Positions 1-7,016 of a DNA stretch of 35,163 bases are shown in pieces; position 1 is the stretch's first letter; every line of letters begins with the position of its first letter. The position numbers and the translations under genes were made by a program. Source of the stretch: Limnobaculum eriocheiris (GTDB lineage Bacteria; Pseudomonadota; Gammaproteobacteria; Enterobacterales; Enterobacteriaceae); assembly GCF_021010575.1 (NCBI RefSeq), contig NZ_JAJNAG010000035.1, positions 1 through 35,163 of the forward strand. The letters are read 5' to 3'. The notes below the pieces were generated by a model. The model made no database searches. It had not been told where the DNA came from and saw nothing but the letters and a program-made list of their open reading frames with translations.

Positions 1-140
1 AGGTGGAATGACCGTTTCGGATCACATCACTCGTTTCAGAACAGCGGGGACAAACTACATCAATCTTTGCCATCAATCATCCAAAGGGCGAAGAATACCA
101 CAACACTAAATATGCGTCACGACCCAAAAGGAGATGGAAA

Positions 141-416
141 ATGGTCACTATTGAAGTCGCATGTCGCCATTGTAATGAGACAAAACCGGTCAGAAAACAT
201 GGTAAAGGGCGTGGAGGTTACCCACGTTACTATTGCAATAGTTGCAGAAGAACATTTCAGTTGTCTTATTTGTATCGAGCTCATCAGCCAGGAATGAAAG
301 AAAAAATTATTGAAATGGCTTCTCAAGGCGCGGGAATACGACAGACCAGCAGAACACTGAAAGTTGGACTCAACACGGTAATGCGCTATTTGAAGACGGC
401 GGAAGGAATAAGCTAA
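141..416 (+). CDS. insA: Orphan IS1-type InsA protein
   Basis: The 91-residue product matches IS1 InsA in length and pattern. It has an N-terminal zinc-ribbon (CRHC near residues 8-11, CNSC near 32-35) and then a helix-turn-helix region ending in VGLNTVMRYLK, where IS1 InsA has VGLNTILRHLK. In IS1 this protein binds the element ends, represses transcription and supplies the N-terminus of the frameshift InsAB' transposase. Here the reading frame stops after AEGIS. I find no A6C slippery run near the stop and no insB coding sequence downstream, so no transposase can be made from this copy. The start ATG has a good AGGAG site about 9 bases upstream. It is either a remnant of a partly deleted IS1 or a domesticated DNA-binding protein. 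The left end of the element, if any, lies at or beyond the window edge. Confidence 0.8.
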   Translation: MVTIEVACRHCNETKPVRKHGKGRGGYPRYYCNSCRRTFQLSYLYRAHQPGMKEKIIEMASQGAGIRQTSRTLKVGLNTVMRYLKTAEGIS

Positions 417-516
417 TTCTTATCGTTATTATTTAGTGCGATGTATTTAGCCTGTCAGGTGACTTTGTCCTTTTATTGAAAATTAGACGGCATTCTTAAA
501 TAAATTTTTATTTGGT

Positions 517-550
517 TAATTAAAAATAAAGCACCCCTCGCGGGTAATGC
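517..550 (-). terminator. Likely nifJ intrinsic terminator (outer inverted-repeat arm)
   Basis: Read on the minus strand, which is the direction of nifJ, this arm gives a GC-rich hairpin (CCC-GCGAG-GGG extended by GCA/TGC pairs) followed by a T-rich tract. It lies about 210 bases past the nifJ stop. The mirror arm at 706-734 has its T-run on the plus strand, so it would stop rightward transcripts instead. Confidence 0.5.
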
Positions 551-734
551 CGATCGGTTAAGGGTCACTTGAGCGATTCAACCGTTGTGTAAGAATCCGT
601 AATCTTCAGAGATTACGGATCTTTTTATGTTACTTAGTCAGGCTTTAGTAAGAAAGAGGCCGTAACGTTATCCATTGCGGCTCTCTTCAAAAGCTTAACT
701 GACAAGCATTACCCGCGAGGGGTGCTTTATTTTT
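522..734. repeat. 213-bp segment bounded by perfect 29-bp inverted repeats
   Basis: Positions 522-550 and 706-734 are exact reverse complements. Similarity continues inward in weaker form, with a shared GTTAAG core at about 557-562 and 694-699. Each arm contains a small GC-rich hairpin (for example ACCC-GCGAG-GGGT), and each ends outward in an A/T tract. Either arm can therefore work as an intrinsic terminator, or the two can pair as one long stem. The 155 bp between them hold no convincing reading frame but do hold a second terminator-like hairpin. No clear target-site duplication is visible outside the arms. It could be a MITE-like element, a duplicated terminator in opposite orientation, or part of an RNA gene. 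The sequence does not decide. Confidence 0.75.
595..627 (+). terminator. Intrinsic-terminator-like hairpin inside the inverted repeat
   Basis: ATCCGTAATCT (595-605) pairs perfectly with AGATTACGGAT (610-620) across a TCAG loop, and CTTTTTAT follows. This is an 11-bp stem with a T-run on the plus strand. No gene ends just upstream on this strand except the distant insA, so it may end a short RNA that starts inside the 550-590 region. Confidence 0.55.
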
Positions 735-759
735 TATATTGCCGCCGATTATTCTTTAT

Positions 760-3700
760 TTACTCTGGTTCAGAGTCCGCTTTTTCTACCGTTTTTCCTG
801 CCAGCAGACTAAGTAAGTTATAACGGCTCTGAACCTCTTTTTCAGCCTGAGCGTGTAACGCTGAGGCTACGTCTGGTTCCATAGTATTCAAACGGCGGAA
901 GCGCTGCTCTTTTAACAGTGCAGAGGCCAGACCATCAGAAGGTGGACGGGAATCAAGCGTTAAGCCTGGCTTATTCTCTTCAATGCGACGAGGGTCGAAA
1001 CGATATAGCGGCCAGAAACCGGCAGTGGTTAATTGTTTCATCTGGTCGTGACTAAATGCCAGATCGTAACCATGCTCCTCACACGGGCTGTAAGCAATAA
1101 TCAGGGATGGGCCCGGATAGGCTTCCGCTTCCTGAATTGCTTTTACCGTTTGGTTTAACTGAGCCCCTAAAGAGATTTGGGCAACATAAACATGACCATA
1201 CATCATGATGCTTACCCCAAGGTCTTTACGTCCCTTACGCTTACCACGTTCAGCAAATTTGGTGACGGCACCGATAGGTGTTGCTTTGGATTGCTGACCG
1301 CCAGTATTGGAGTAACACTGAGTATCCAGTACCAGAATATTGACGTTTTCCGTCAAGCTCATCACATGGTCAAGGCCACCAAATCCAATATCATACGCCC
1401 AGCCATCGCCGCCAATCAGCCAGATGGATTTATCCACCAGATAATCGGCACTGTCGGATAATTCTTTAGCCTCTGGTGAATCGATATCTGCCAGCAGCGT
1501 TCGTAGCTGTACAATCTGTTCACGGCGCTGCTCAACGCTGATATCAGAAGCTTGCAGTTCGGTGATAAGCGCATCAGGTAACTGTGGTGCCAGCTGATTT
1601 ATCAGTCTTAATGCCCGATCGCGATGTTGATCGACCGTCAGGCGGAAGCCAAGACCAAACTCGGCGTTATCTTCAAACAGTGAGTTTGCCCATGCCGGAC
1701 CGCGACCCTCTGCGTTTTTGGTATATGGGGTACTTGGCAGGTTACCGCCATAAATAGAGGAGCAGCCGGTAGCATTAGCAATCAGCAGTCGATCGCCATA
1801 CAACTGAGTTAATAGCTTAATATAAGGTGTTTCACCGCAGCCGGAACAGGCTCCGGAATATTCAAACAGCGGAGTAATCAGTTGAGAGGTTCGAATATCA
1901 ATACGCTCAATCTTACTCTTATCAATTTCCGGCAGTTGCAGGAAGTAATCGTAGTGGCGTTTTTCAACGTCAAGATTATCCAGGCGGGACTTCATATTAA
2001 TCGCTTTAATCTCTGGATTTTGGCGATCTTTAGCCGGACAGACCTCTACACACAGATTACAACCGGTACAATCTTCCGGTGCCACTTGCAGAACATATTT
2101 CTGCCCGCGCATGTCTTTTGATTTAACATCTAATGATTGCAGATCGTCCGGCGCATCGGCGAAAATTTCTGGTGAAACGACTTTGGCGCGAATAGCTGAA
2201 TGAGGGCAGGCTGCAACACAGTGATTACACTGGGTACATAGCGGCGCTTCCCAAATGGGGATCGCTTCTGCAATATTGCGTTTTTCCCAGCGGGTGGTGC
2301 CTGAAGGCCAGGTTCCATCTGGTGGAAAGGCCGATACCGGCAGCGCATCGCCCAAGCCAGCCAGCATCGCTGCGGTTACGGTTTTTACAAAATCAGGTGC
2401 GTTGTCAGCAACCACCGGTGGACGCATTGGGCTTTGTGGATTAACGGGCTGTAGAGGGATTTCCTCCAGCGCGCTAATAGTAGCATCCAGTGCCTGCCAG
2501 TTATTTTCAACAATATCCTGACCCTTGGCGCTATAGCTTTTAGCAATGGCATCCCGCAGCTGTTGCAGTGCAACATCACCGGGAATGATTTGGGTCAGAT
2601 GGAAAAAGGCCATTTGCATAACCGTATTAATTCGGCTGGCCAAATGACATTCTCTGGCAATTTTCGCCGCATTAATAATAAACAGACGCGCGTTACGTTG
2701 ATGCAGTAAAGCCTGAACGTCCCGTGGCAAACGCTGCCAGATTTCATCTTTGTTATAGGGCGTATTTAACAGAAAAGTCCCGTCAGGCTTCAGTTTTTCT
2801 ACCATTTGGTATTTGTCGATAAACTGATTTTGATGACAGCCAATAAAGTCAGCCTGAGAAATAAGGTAAGCAGAATGTATTGGGGAATCGCTAACCCTCA
2901 GGTGAGAAACGGTTAAACCACCGGCCTTTTTGGAGTCATAAACAAAGTAACCCTGGGCATGAAGTGACGTACCATTACCAATAATTTTGATGTTGTTTTT
3001 AGTGGCAGAAACAGTACCGTCGCTACCAAGTCCAAAGAACAGCGCTTCCAGAGAGGCTTTTTGTGGAATAGCATCATCACTCAGCGGTAATGACAGACCG
3101 GTAATATCATCAAAAATACCAACGGTAAAACGTGGACGGGGTTTGTCCAGCGTTAACTCTTTAAAAATTGCCAGTACACATTCAGGGGCAAATTCTTTAG
3201 AAGAGAGGCCATAACGGCCGCCAATCACTTGCGGTAACCTATCCCGCTCTCCACGGGAAAATGCTTCTGCCAGCGCCGTCATAATATCAAGATAGAGTGG
3301 TTCAGCCAGAGCGCCGGGCTCTTTGGTTCTATCAAGCACGGCGATTCGGGTTACGCTCTCTGGCAACTGTTTGAGCAAGTGTTCAGCAGAGAAAGGACGA
3401 TACAGCCGAACCTTTAGCATGCCGACTTTTTCGCCGCGGGTCAGTAGGGTATCGATAGTCTCTTCGGCGGTGCCACAGGCAGAACCCATCAGGATTATCA
3501 CGCTATCCGCCTGAGGATGACCATAATACTCAAAAGGTTGATAGTGACGACCGGTTTGCTGTTCAAAGGCCAGCATCGCGTTGGCTACATGCTGGTAAGT
3601 TTGGTCATACCAGGGATTGGCCGCTTCCCGACACTGAAAATAAGTATCCGGGTTGGCTGAAGTTCCTCTGATCGCCGGATTATCCGGTGTTAATGCGCGT

Positions 3701-4302
3701 TTGCGATGAGCACTGATCATCTCCATCGGCAATAGCTGACGAATACAGTCATCGCTGATGGGAACAATCTTATTAATTTCATGGGAGGTACGGAATCCAT
3801 CAAAGAAATGGATAAACGGAATCCGACTGTTTAACGTCGCCATTTGTGAGATCAGGGCAAAGTCCTGAGCTTCCTGTACCGAGCTGGCACATAGCATTGC
3901 ACAGCCGGTTTGACGAACGGCCATAACGTCAGAATGGTCGCCAAAAATAGACAGTGCATGGGTGGCAACGGTTCGGGCTGCAACATGCAATACAAAAGGG
4001 GTCAGCTCACCGGCCAGCTTATATAGAGTTGGGATCATTAATAATAATCCCTGCGATGAGGTGAAGGAGGTGGCTAATGCCCCCGTTTGCAGCGAACCAT
4101 GTACAGTGGCGATAGCGCCGGCTTCGGATTGCATTTCCATAACGCGAGGGACATCGCCCCAAACGTTTTTCGTACTATATTCAGACCAATCATTAGCCTG
4201 TTCGGCCATGGTTGAACTGGGAGTGATGGGATAAATGGCGATAACTTCGTTGGAACGATACGCCACGGAGGCAACCGCACTGTTACCATCGGTAGTAATC
4301 AT
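760..4302 (-). CDS. nifJ: Pyruvate:flavodoxin/ferredoxin oxidoreductase
   Basis: This single-chain 1180-residue enzyme oxidises pyruvate with CoA to acetyl-CoA and CO2 and passes electrons to flavodoxin or ferredoxin in the cytoplasm. It matches E. coli YdbK almost end to end (about 1174 residues there). The N-terminus carries the pyrimidine-binding region with the YPITPSS motif. Two ferredoxin-type [4Fe-4S] motifs follow: CTQCNHCVAACP beginning at Cys689 and CTGCNLCVEVCP beginning at Cys745. The proximal-cluster motif CSGCGETPY begins at Cys819. A TPP-binding GDGWAYDIGFGGLDH segment lies in the C-terminal third. All cluster ligands expected from the family are present. The start follows an AAAGG-type site and aligns with E. 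coli. It is divergent from ydbJ with a 600-bp gap that holds a candidate Fur box and a candidate small RNA, and its likely terminator is the inverted-repeat arm at 522-550. Confidence 0.97.
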   Translation of the reverse strand: MITTDGNSAVASVAYRSNEVIAIYPITPSSTMAEQANDWSEYSTKNVWGDVPRVMEMQSEAGAIATVHGSLQTGALATSFTSSQGLLLMIPTLYKLAGELTPFVLHVAARTVATHALSIFGDHSDVMAVRQTGCAMLCASSVQEAQDFALISQMATLNSRIPFIHFFDGFRTSHEINKIVPISDDCIRQLLPMEMISAHRKRALTPDNPAIRGTSANPDTYFQCREAANPWYDQTYQHVANAMLAFEQQTGRHYQPFEYYGHPQADSVIILMGSACGTAEETIDTLLTRGEKVGMLKVRLYRPFSAEHLLKQLPESVTRIAVLDRTKEPGALAEPLYLDIMTALAEAFSRGERDRLPQVIGGRYGLSSKEFAPECVLAIFKELTLDKPRPRFTVGIFDDITGLSLPLSDDAIPQKASLEALFFGLGSDGTVSATKNNIKIIGNGTSLHAQGYFVYDSKKAGGLTVSHLRVSDSPIHSAYLISQADFIGCHQNQFIDKYQMVEKLKPDGTFLLNTPYNKDEIWQRLPRDVQALLHQRNARLFIINAAKIARECHLASRINTVMQMAFFHLTQIIPGDVALQQLRDAIAKSYSAKGQDIVENNWQALDATISALEEIPLQPVNPQSPMRPPVVADNAPDFVKTVTAAMLAGLGDALPVSAFPPDGTWPSGTTRWEKRNIAEAIPIWEAPLCTQCNHCVAACPHSAIRAKVVSPEIFADAPDDLQSLDVKSKDMRGQKYVLQVAPEDCTGCNLCVEVCPAKDRQNPEIKAINMKSRLDNLDVEKRHYDYFLQLPEIDKSKIERIDIRTSQLITPLFEYSGACSGCGETPYIKLLTQLYGDRLLIANATGCSSIYGGNLPSTPYTKNAEGRGPAWANSLFEDNAEFGLGFRLTVDQHRDRALRLINQLAPQLPDALITELQASDISVEQRREQIVQLRTLLADIDSPEAKELSDSADYLVDKSIWLIGGDGWAYDIGFGGLDHVMSLTENVNILVLDTQCYSNTGGQQSKATPIGAVTKFAERGKRKGRKDLGVSIMMYGHVYVAQISLGAQLNQTVKAIQEAEAYPGPSLIIAYSPCEEHGYDLAFSHDQMKQLTTAGFWPLYRFDPRRIEENKPGLTLDSRPPSDGLASALLKEQRFRRLNTMEPDVASALHAQAEKEVQSRYNLLSLLAGKTVEKADSEPE

Positions 4303-4473
4303 AGACTCAATACCTTTATTGACATTGGCTCTCTCAGGCTAAAGACCTGAGTAACAATAAACACATTGGATAGTTATTAATGATTTTTTATCTTCCGAAA
4401 TTGCAACTCATCATATCAGATTAGATAGTCCGGGCAGCTGTTGTTTTGTGTGTTATTACATTCTGTGACAGAA

Positions 4474-4492
4474 AATAATGATAGTTATTATT
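4474..4492. promoter_or_regulatory. Candidate Fur box upstream of nifJ
   Basis: AATAATGATAGTTATTATT matches the 19-bp Fur consensus GATAATGATAATCATTATC at 15 of 19 positions by my count. It is about 170 bp upstream of the nifJ start. An iron-cluster enzyme is a plausible Fur target, but the effect and even the regulated gene are inference. Confidence 0.4.
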
Positions 4493-4667
4493 ACTAATAC
4501 GCAGGGACGGGAAAGTTCCCTCTTTTAATATTGGGGGGAAACCTCCAGAATATGGCTTCGGTGCTGGACTATTAACGCGGTATACGCTAAATATAATTAT
4601 TGAAATTGTGAGCCAGTGCCCTGAACGCGCTAGTTTTTCGGTTTACACCGATTATGCAAAAACAAAT

Positions 4668-4695
4668 AAAAAAAACCAGCGCAAATGGCGCTGGT
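4668..4695 (-). terminator. Rho-independent terminator on the minus strand
   Basis: An 8-bp stem, ACCAGCGC (4675-4682) with GCGCTGGT (4688-4695), and a 5-base loop is followed on the minus strand by a run of eight Ts with further T-rich sequence. No protein gene ends here. The nearest minus-strand gene is nifJ, which starts further downstream. The terminator therefore implies a short minus-strand transcript starting between here and ydbJ. Confidence 0.8.
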
Positions 4696-4749
4696 AAAGA
4701 ACTCAGTCAGATTAACTGAAAAGCAGTGGATCGCTAACTAATTAGCGCC
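4668..4749 (-). ncRNA. Candidate small RNA with a RybB-like seed
   Basis: Read on the minus strand, a TATTAT box (4758-4753) precedes a short transcript-like segment. The segment has a perfect 6-bp stem, CGCTAA-TTAG-TTAGCG (4747-4732), then an unpaired-looking stretch CCACTGCTTTTC (4729-4718). After that come a weak CAGT/ACTG stem and a strong terminator with eight Ts. The 12-base stretch is identical to bases 2-13 of the E. coli RybB sRNA as I remember it, the conserved seed RybB uses to repress outer-membrane protein mRNAs. RybB itself lies at another locus and is sigma-E dependent, and I see no clear sigma-E promoter here. Size would be about 65-80 nt depending on the start. Transcription, Hfq binding and function are inference. 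Confidence 0.5.
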
Positions 4750-4753
4750 AGTA

Positions 4754-4783
4754 TAATAACTTGATTAAACGTATAAGTTATTA
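4754..4783. promoter_or_regulatory. Operator-like dyad over the candidate sRNA promoter
   Basis: TAATAACTT (4754-4762) and AAGTTATTA (4775-4783) are perfect 9-bp inverted arms 12 bases apart, centre to centre about two helical turns. They overlap the -10 to -35 region of the candidate minus-strand RNA. The spacing is typical for a dimeric repressor or activator site. I do not recognise the regulator. Confidence 0.45.
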
Positions 4784-4902
4784 CAAAAAATGCGAAATAA
4801 GGTAATCAGAATATTAATTTCAGGTTGATTTCTGGTCAAATTTAATCAAACCATCGCAGCAGGTGGTTTTCTTGGCTGAAAAATACAATTACAGAGGTAA
4901 AC

Positions 4903-5148
4903 ATGAAGGGAAAAATCTGTCTGGCTGCATTTGGCGTGCTTTTATTAGCTGGGTGTAGTAGTCAGCCCGATCAGGTGAGGTTATTACCCCATAAATCAAT
5001 GATCACCGAAGAAGCTGCCAGAGCAGCACCGATGGATGAAATGGCCTTAGCCAACTGCAATAGTATGGGGGGAATGCCAACCACTTCTCATAATCTGGAT
5101 GGTAGCGTAGTGAGTAACTGTCAGCTTTCAAACGGTAAACGTTATTAA
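4903..5148 (+). CDS. ydbJ: Small DUF333-type lipoprotein YdbJ
   Basis: This 81-residue protein has a type II signal peptide whose lipobox reads LLAGC, so it should be acylated on Cys18 and envelope-anchored. The rest (NCNSMGGMPTTSHNLDGSVVSNCQLSNGKRY) shows the DUF333 pattern of a conserved Cys pair and a short glycine-rich core, as in E. coli YdbJ and hemolysin-related small lipoproteins. Its position between nifJ and hslJ matches E. coli. The ATG has an AGAGG site seven bases upstream. Function is unknown. It is convergent with hslJ, and the two share a bidirectional terminator. Confidence 0.85.
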   Translation: MKGKICLAAFGVLLLAGCSSQPDQVRLLPHKSMITEEAARAAPMDEMALANCNSMGGMPTTSHNLDGSVVSNCQLSNGKRY

Positions 5149-5194
5149 GCAGGCGATCTATTAGTTGAAATCGGTATCTTGCCGATTGATTTAG

Positions 5195-5233
5195 AAAAAC
5201 CGGAAAGGCGAGACAGGCTCTTTTCCGGTTTTT
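5195..5233. terminator. Bidirectional terminator between ydbJ and hslJ
   Basis: AAAAACCGGAAA (5195-5206) pairs with TTTCCGGTTTTT (5222-5233). The A-run before and T-run after serve both converging genes. A second, smaller hairpin (AATCGG/CCGATT) precedes it at about 5169-5187. Confidence 0.8.
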
Positions 5234-5264
5234 TATTATTTAATCCAGGCAGTTAGCGCGAATA

Positions 5265-5696
5265 TTATTTAACCCAGTCACTGAGTTTATAAGTCAGCGT
5301 ATGTTGTGCTGAACGTAAGGTTAATACTCCCTGATCCAATGTCACTTTAGCACCGTTGTTCAACGTGGTAGCAATAACCTGATCCAACTGGCTAACTTGT
5401 TCATCAAGACAAGCCATTCGGGTAGAAGCCAACTGTTTCGCGGTTAATACGCCGTTTTTCAGCGTTGCCTGCCCCATAAAACGGTTACACATAGCGCCAC
5501 TGATATGCATATTCTCGTCAAACTCAATATTTAATGGACGTTTTTCTTTGGTGGTATCAGCCATACTCTTGCCGTCGACGCTGGTCAGAATAAAGTTATG
5601 ATGCAGTAAATCACTCTCTTTTACTGTACTACCATCCGTTAACGTGCAGCCGCTAAGTAAGACGGCTGAAATAATAAAAGGTAATGTTATTTTCAT
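5265..5696 (-). CDS. hslJ: Heat-inducible META-domain lipoprotein HslJ
   Basis: The 143-residue product begins with a lipoprotein signal ending in LLSGC (Cys16) and continues as one META domain, including the typical MCNRFMGQ and later ACLDE segments. These two cysteines lie as in E. coli HslJ and probably form a disulfide in the periplasm. HslJ was found as a heat-shock protein and is linked to novobiocin resistance in E. coli, but its molecular role is unknown. Length is within a few residues of the E. coli protein. Neighbours ydbJ and ldhA are in E. coli order. Confidence 0.92.
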   Translation of the reverse strand: MKITLPFIISAVLLSGCTLTDGSTVKESDLLHHNFILTSVDGKSMADTTKEKRPLNIEFDENMHISGAMCNRFMGQATLKNGVLTAKQLASTRMACLDEQVSQLDQVIATTLNNGAKVTLDQGVLTLRSAQHTLTYKLSDWVK

Positions 5697-5873
5697 TATA
5701 ATCCCCGGAAAGTTATTACATGGAAATTGATCAGATAATCAATGTGTTGCTATTTGATCGGTTTAAAATTGAATGTGTTTTATCATATTAAATATGAGAG
5801 TAAATAGGGATTTACAATGATTTACCGGTAGTTCACATAATATTGTGACTACCGGTTATAAAACAGACGATTA

Positions 5874-6860
5874 TTACAGTAAATTAGGGCAAGGTTGCTG
5901 GTGCGCTAACTGCTGAATATTCTGAAGTGTAGTTTCAGAGATGCTTAATAACGCCTCTTCGGTTAAAAATGCCTGATGGCCGGTAAACAGTACGTTGTGA
6001 CAGGAAGATAAGCGACGGAATACATCATCCTGAATCACATCGTTTGATTTATCTTCAAAAAACAGATCTCTTTCGTTTTCATAAACGTCCATGCCTAACG
6101 ATCCGATTTTTTGCTTTTTCAATGCCTCGATGGCCGCAGGGGAATCAATTAAACCGCCACGGCTGGTATTAATAATCATCACACCATCTTTCATTTGTTC
6201 AAAGGCGGCGGCATTCAGCAGGTGATGGTTTTCCGGCGTTAATGGGCAATGCAGAGAGATAACATCTGAACGTGCATAAAGGGTTTTCAAATCGACGTAT
6301 TCAGCACCTAAATCAAGAGCCTGTGGTGATGGATAAGGATCAAATGCCAGCAAACGCATCCCAAATCCTTTTAAAATCCGCATGGTGGCAATGCCGATTT
6401 TTCCGGTACCAATGATACCAGCGGTACGATTATGCATATTAAAGCCAATTAATCCCTCGAGGGAGAAGTTGGCATCGCGGGTTCTTTGGTAGGCACGATG
6501 AATACGGCGATTAAGACTCATCATTAATCCAATCGCGTGTTCGGCGACGGCTTCAGGGGAATAGGCCGGAACGCGAACTACCTGTAACCCCAACACTTTA
6601 GCCGCATCAAGATCGACATTGTTAAATCCGGCACAGCGTAATGCTATAATTTTGACACCTGATTTCGCTAACTCCTCAAGCACCGGACGGCTTCCATCAT
6701 CATTAACGAAAATACAGACGGCTTCACAACCTTCGGCAGTTTTGGCGGTTTGTAAGCTGAGTTTGAAATCAAAGAATTCGAGATTGATATTAAAACGTTC
6801 ATTAGCAACTTCAAGATACTTTCTGTCGTATTGTTTTGTGCTGTAAATAGCAACTTTCAT
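5874..6860 (-). CDS. ldhA: Fermentative D-lactate dehydrogenase
   Basis: This NADH-dependent enzyme reduces pyruvate to D-lactate during fermentation. The 328-residue protein aligns over its full length with E. coli LdhA. It has the NAD-binding GTGKIG motif near residue 152, the catalytic Arg in NTSRGG, the Glu in VYENE and the catalytic His in FTGHQAF. I place the start at the ATG at 6860 rather than the GTG codon directly before it. GGAG lies seven bases upstream of the ATG, only four from the GTG, and E. coli starts with MK too. Both ldhA and nifJ use pyruvate, so this end of the window handles anaerobic pyruvate. Confidence 0.96.
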   Translation of the reverse strand: MKVAIYSTKQYDRKYLEVANERFNINLEFFDFKLSLQTAKTAEGCEAVCIFVNDDGSRPVLEELAKSGVKIIALRCAGFNNVDLDAAKVLGLQVVRVPAYSPEAVAEHAIGLMMSLNRRIHRAYQRTRDANFSLEGLIGFNMHNRTAGIIGTGKIGIATMRILKGFGMRLLAFDPYPSPQALDLGAEYVDLKTLYARSDVISLHCPLTPENHHLLNAAAFEQMKDGVMIINTSRGGLIDSPAAIEALKKQKIGSLGMDVYENERDLFFEDKSNDVIQDDVFRRLSSCHNVLFTGHQAFLTEEALLSISETTLQNIQQLAHQQPCPNLL

Positions 6861-7016
6861 CACATATCTCCACCAGAATTATAAAATTAATTTATCAGAG
6901 ATCGGGCATCAGAACAATTTAACGATATAGTTAATAACCAACGTTAGAATCAGTTTAGCCAATATTATTAATATGCTATATTTTCCGCCTGATTCGCGTT
7001 CCGGGGTAGCTTAGGC

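Larger units (their letters stand above)
4303..4902. other. nifJ-ydbJ divergent intergenic region
   Basis: These 600 bases contain no plausible protein gene. From left to right I see the nifJ leader, a Fur-box match (4474-4492), a stretch with short GC hairpins near 4501-4560, a minus-strand terminator and candidate small RNA (4668-4749), a 9-bp-armed dyad (4754-4783) and the ydbJ leader. The parts I can support are listed separately. Confidence 0.6.

Noticed and set aside
416-520. insB of IS1 after the orphan insA
   Set aside because: No frame resembles InsB, and no A6C frameshift signal is present.
416-760. MicC sRNA, which lies next to nifJ in E. coli
   Set aside because: I looked for the MicC 5' end and its GC-rich terminator downstream of nifJ. 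The sequence here is different.
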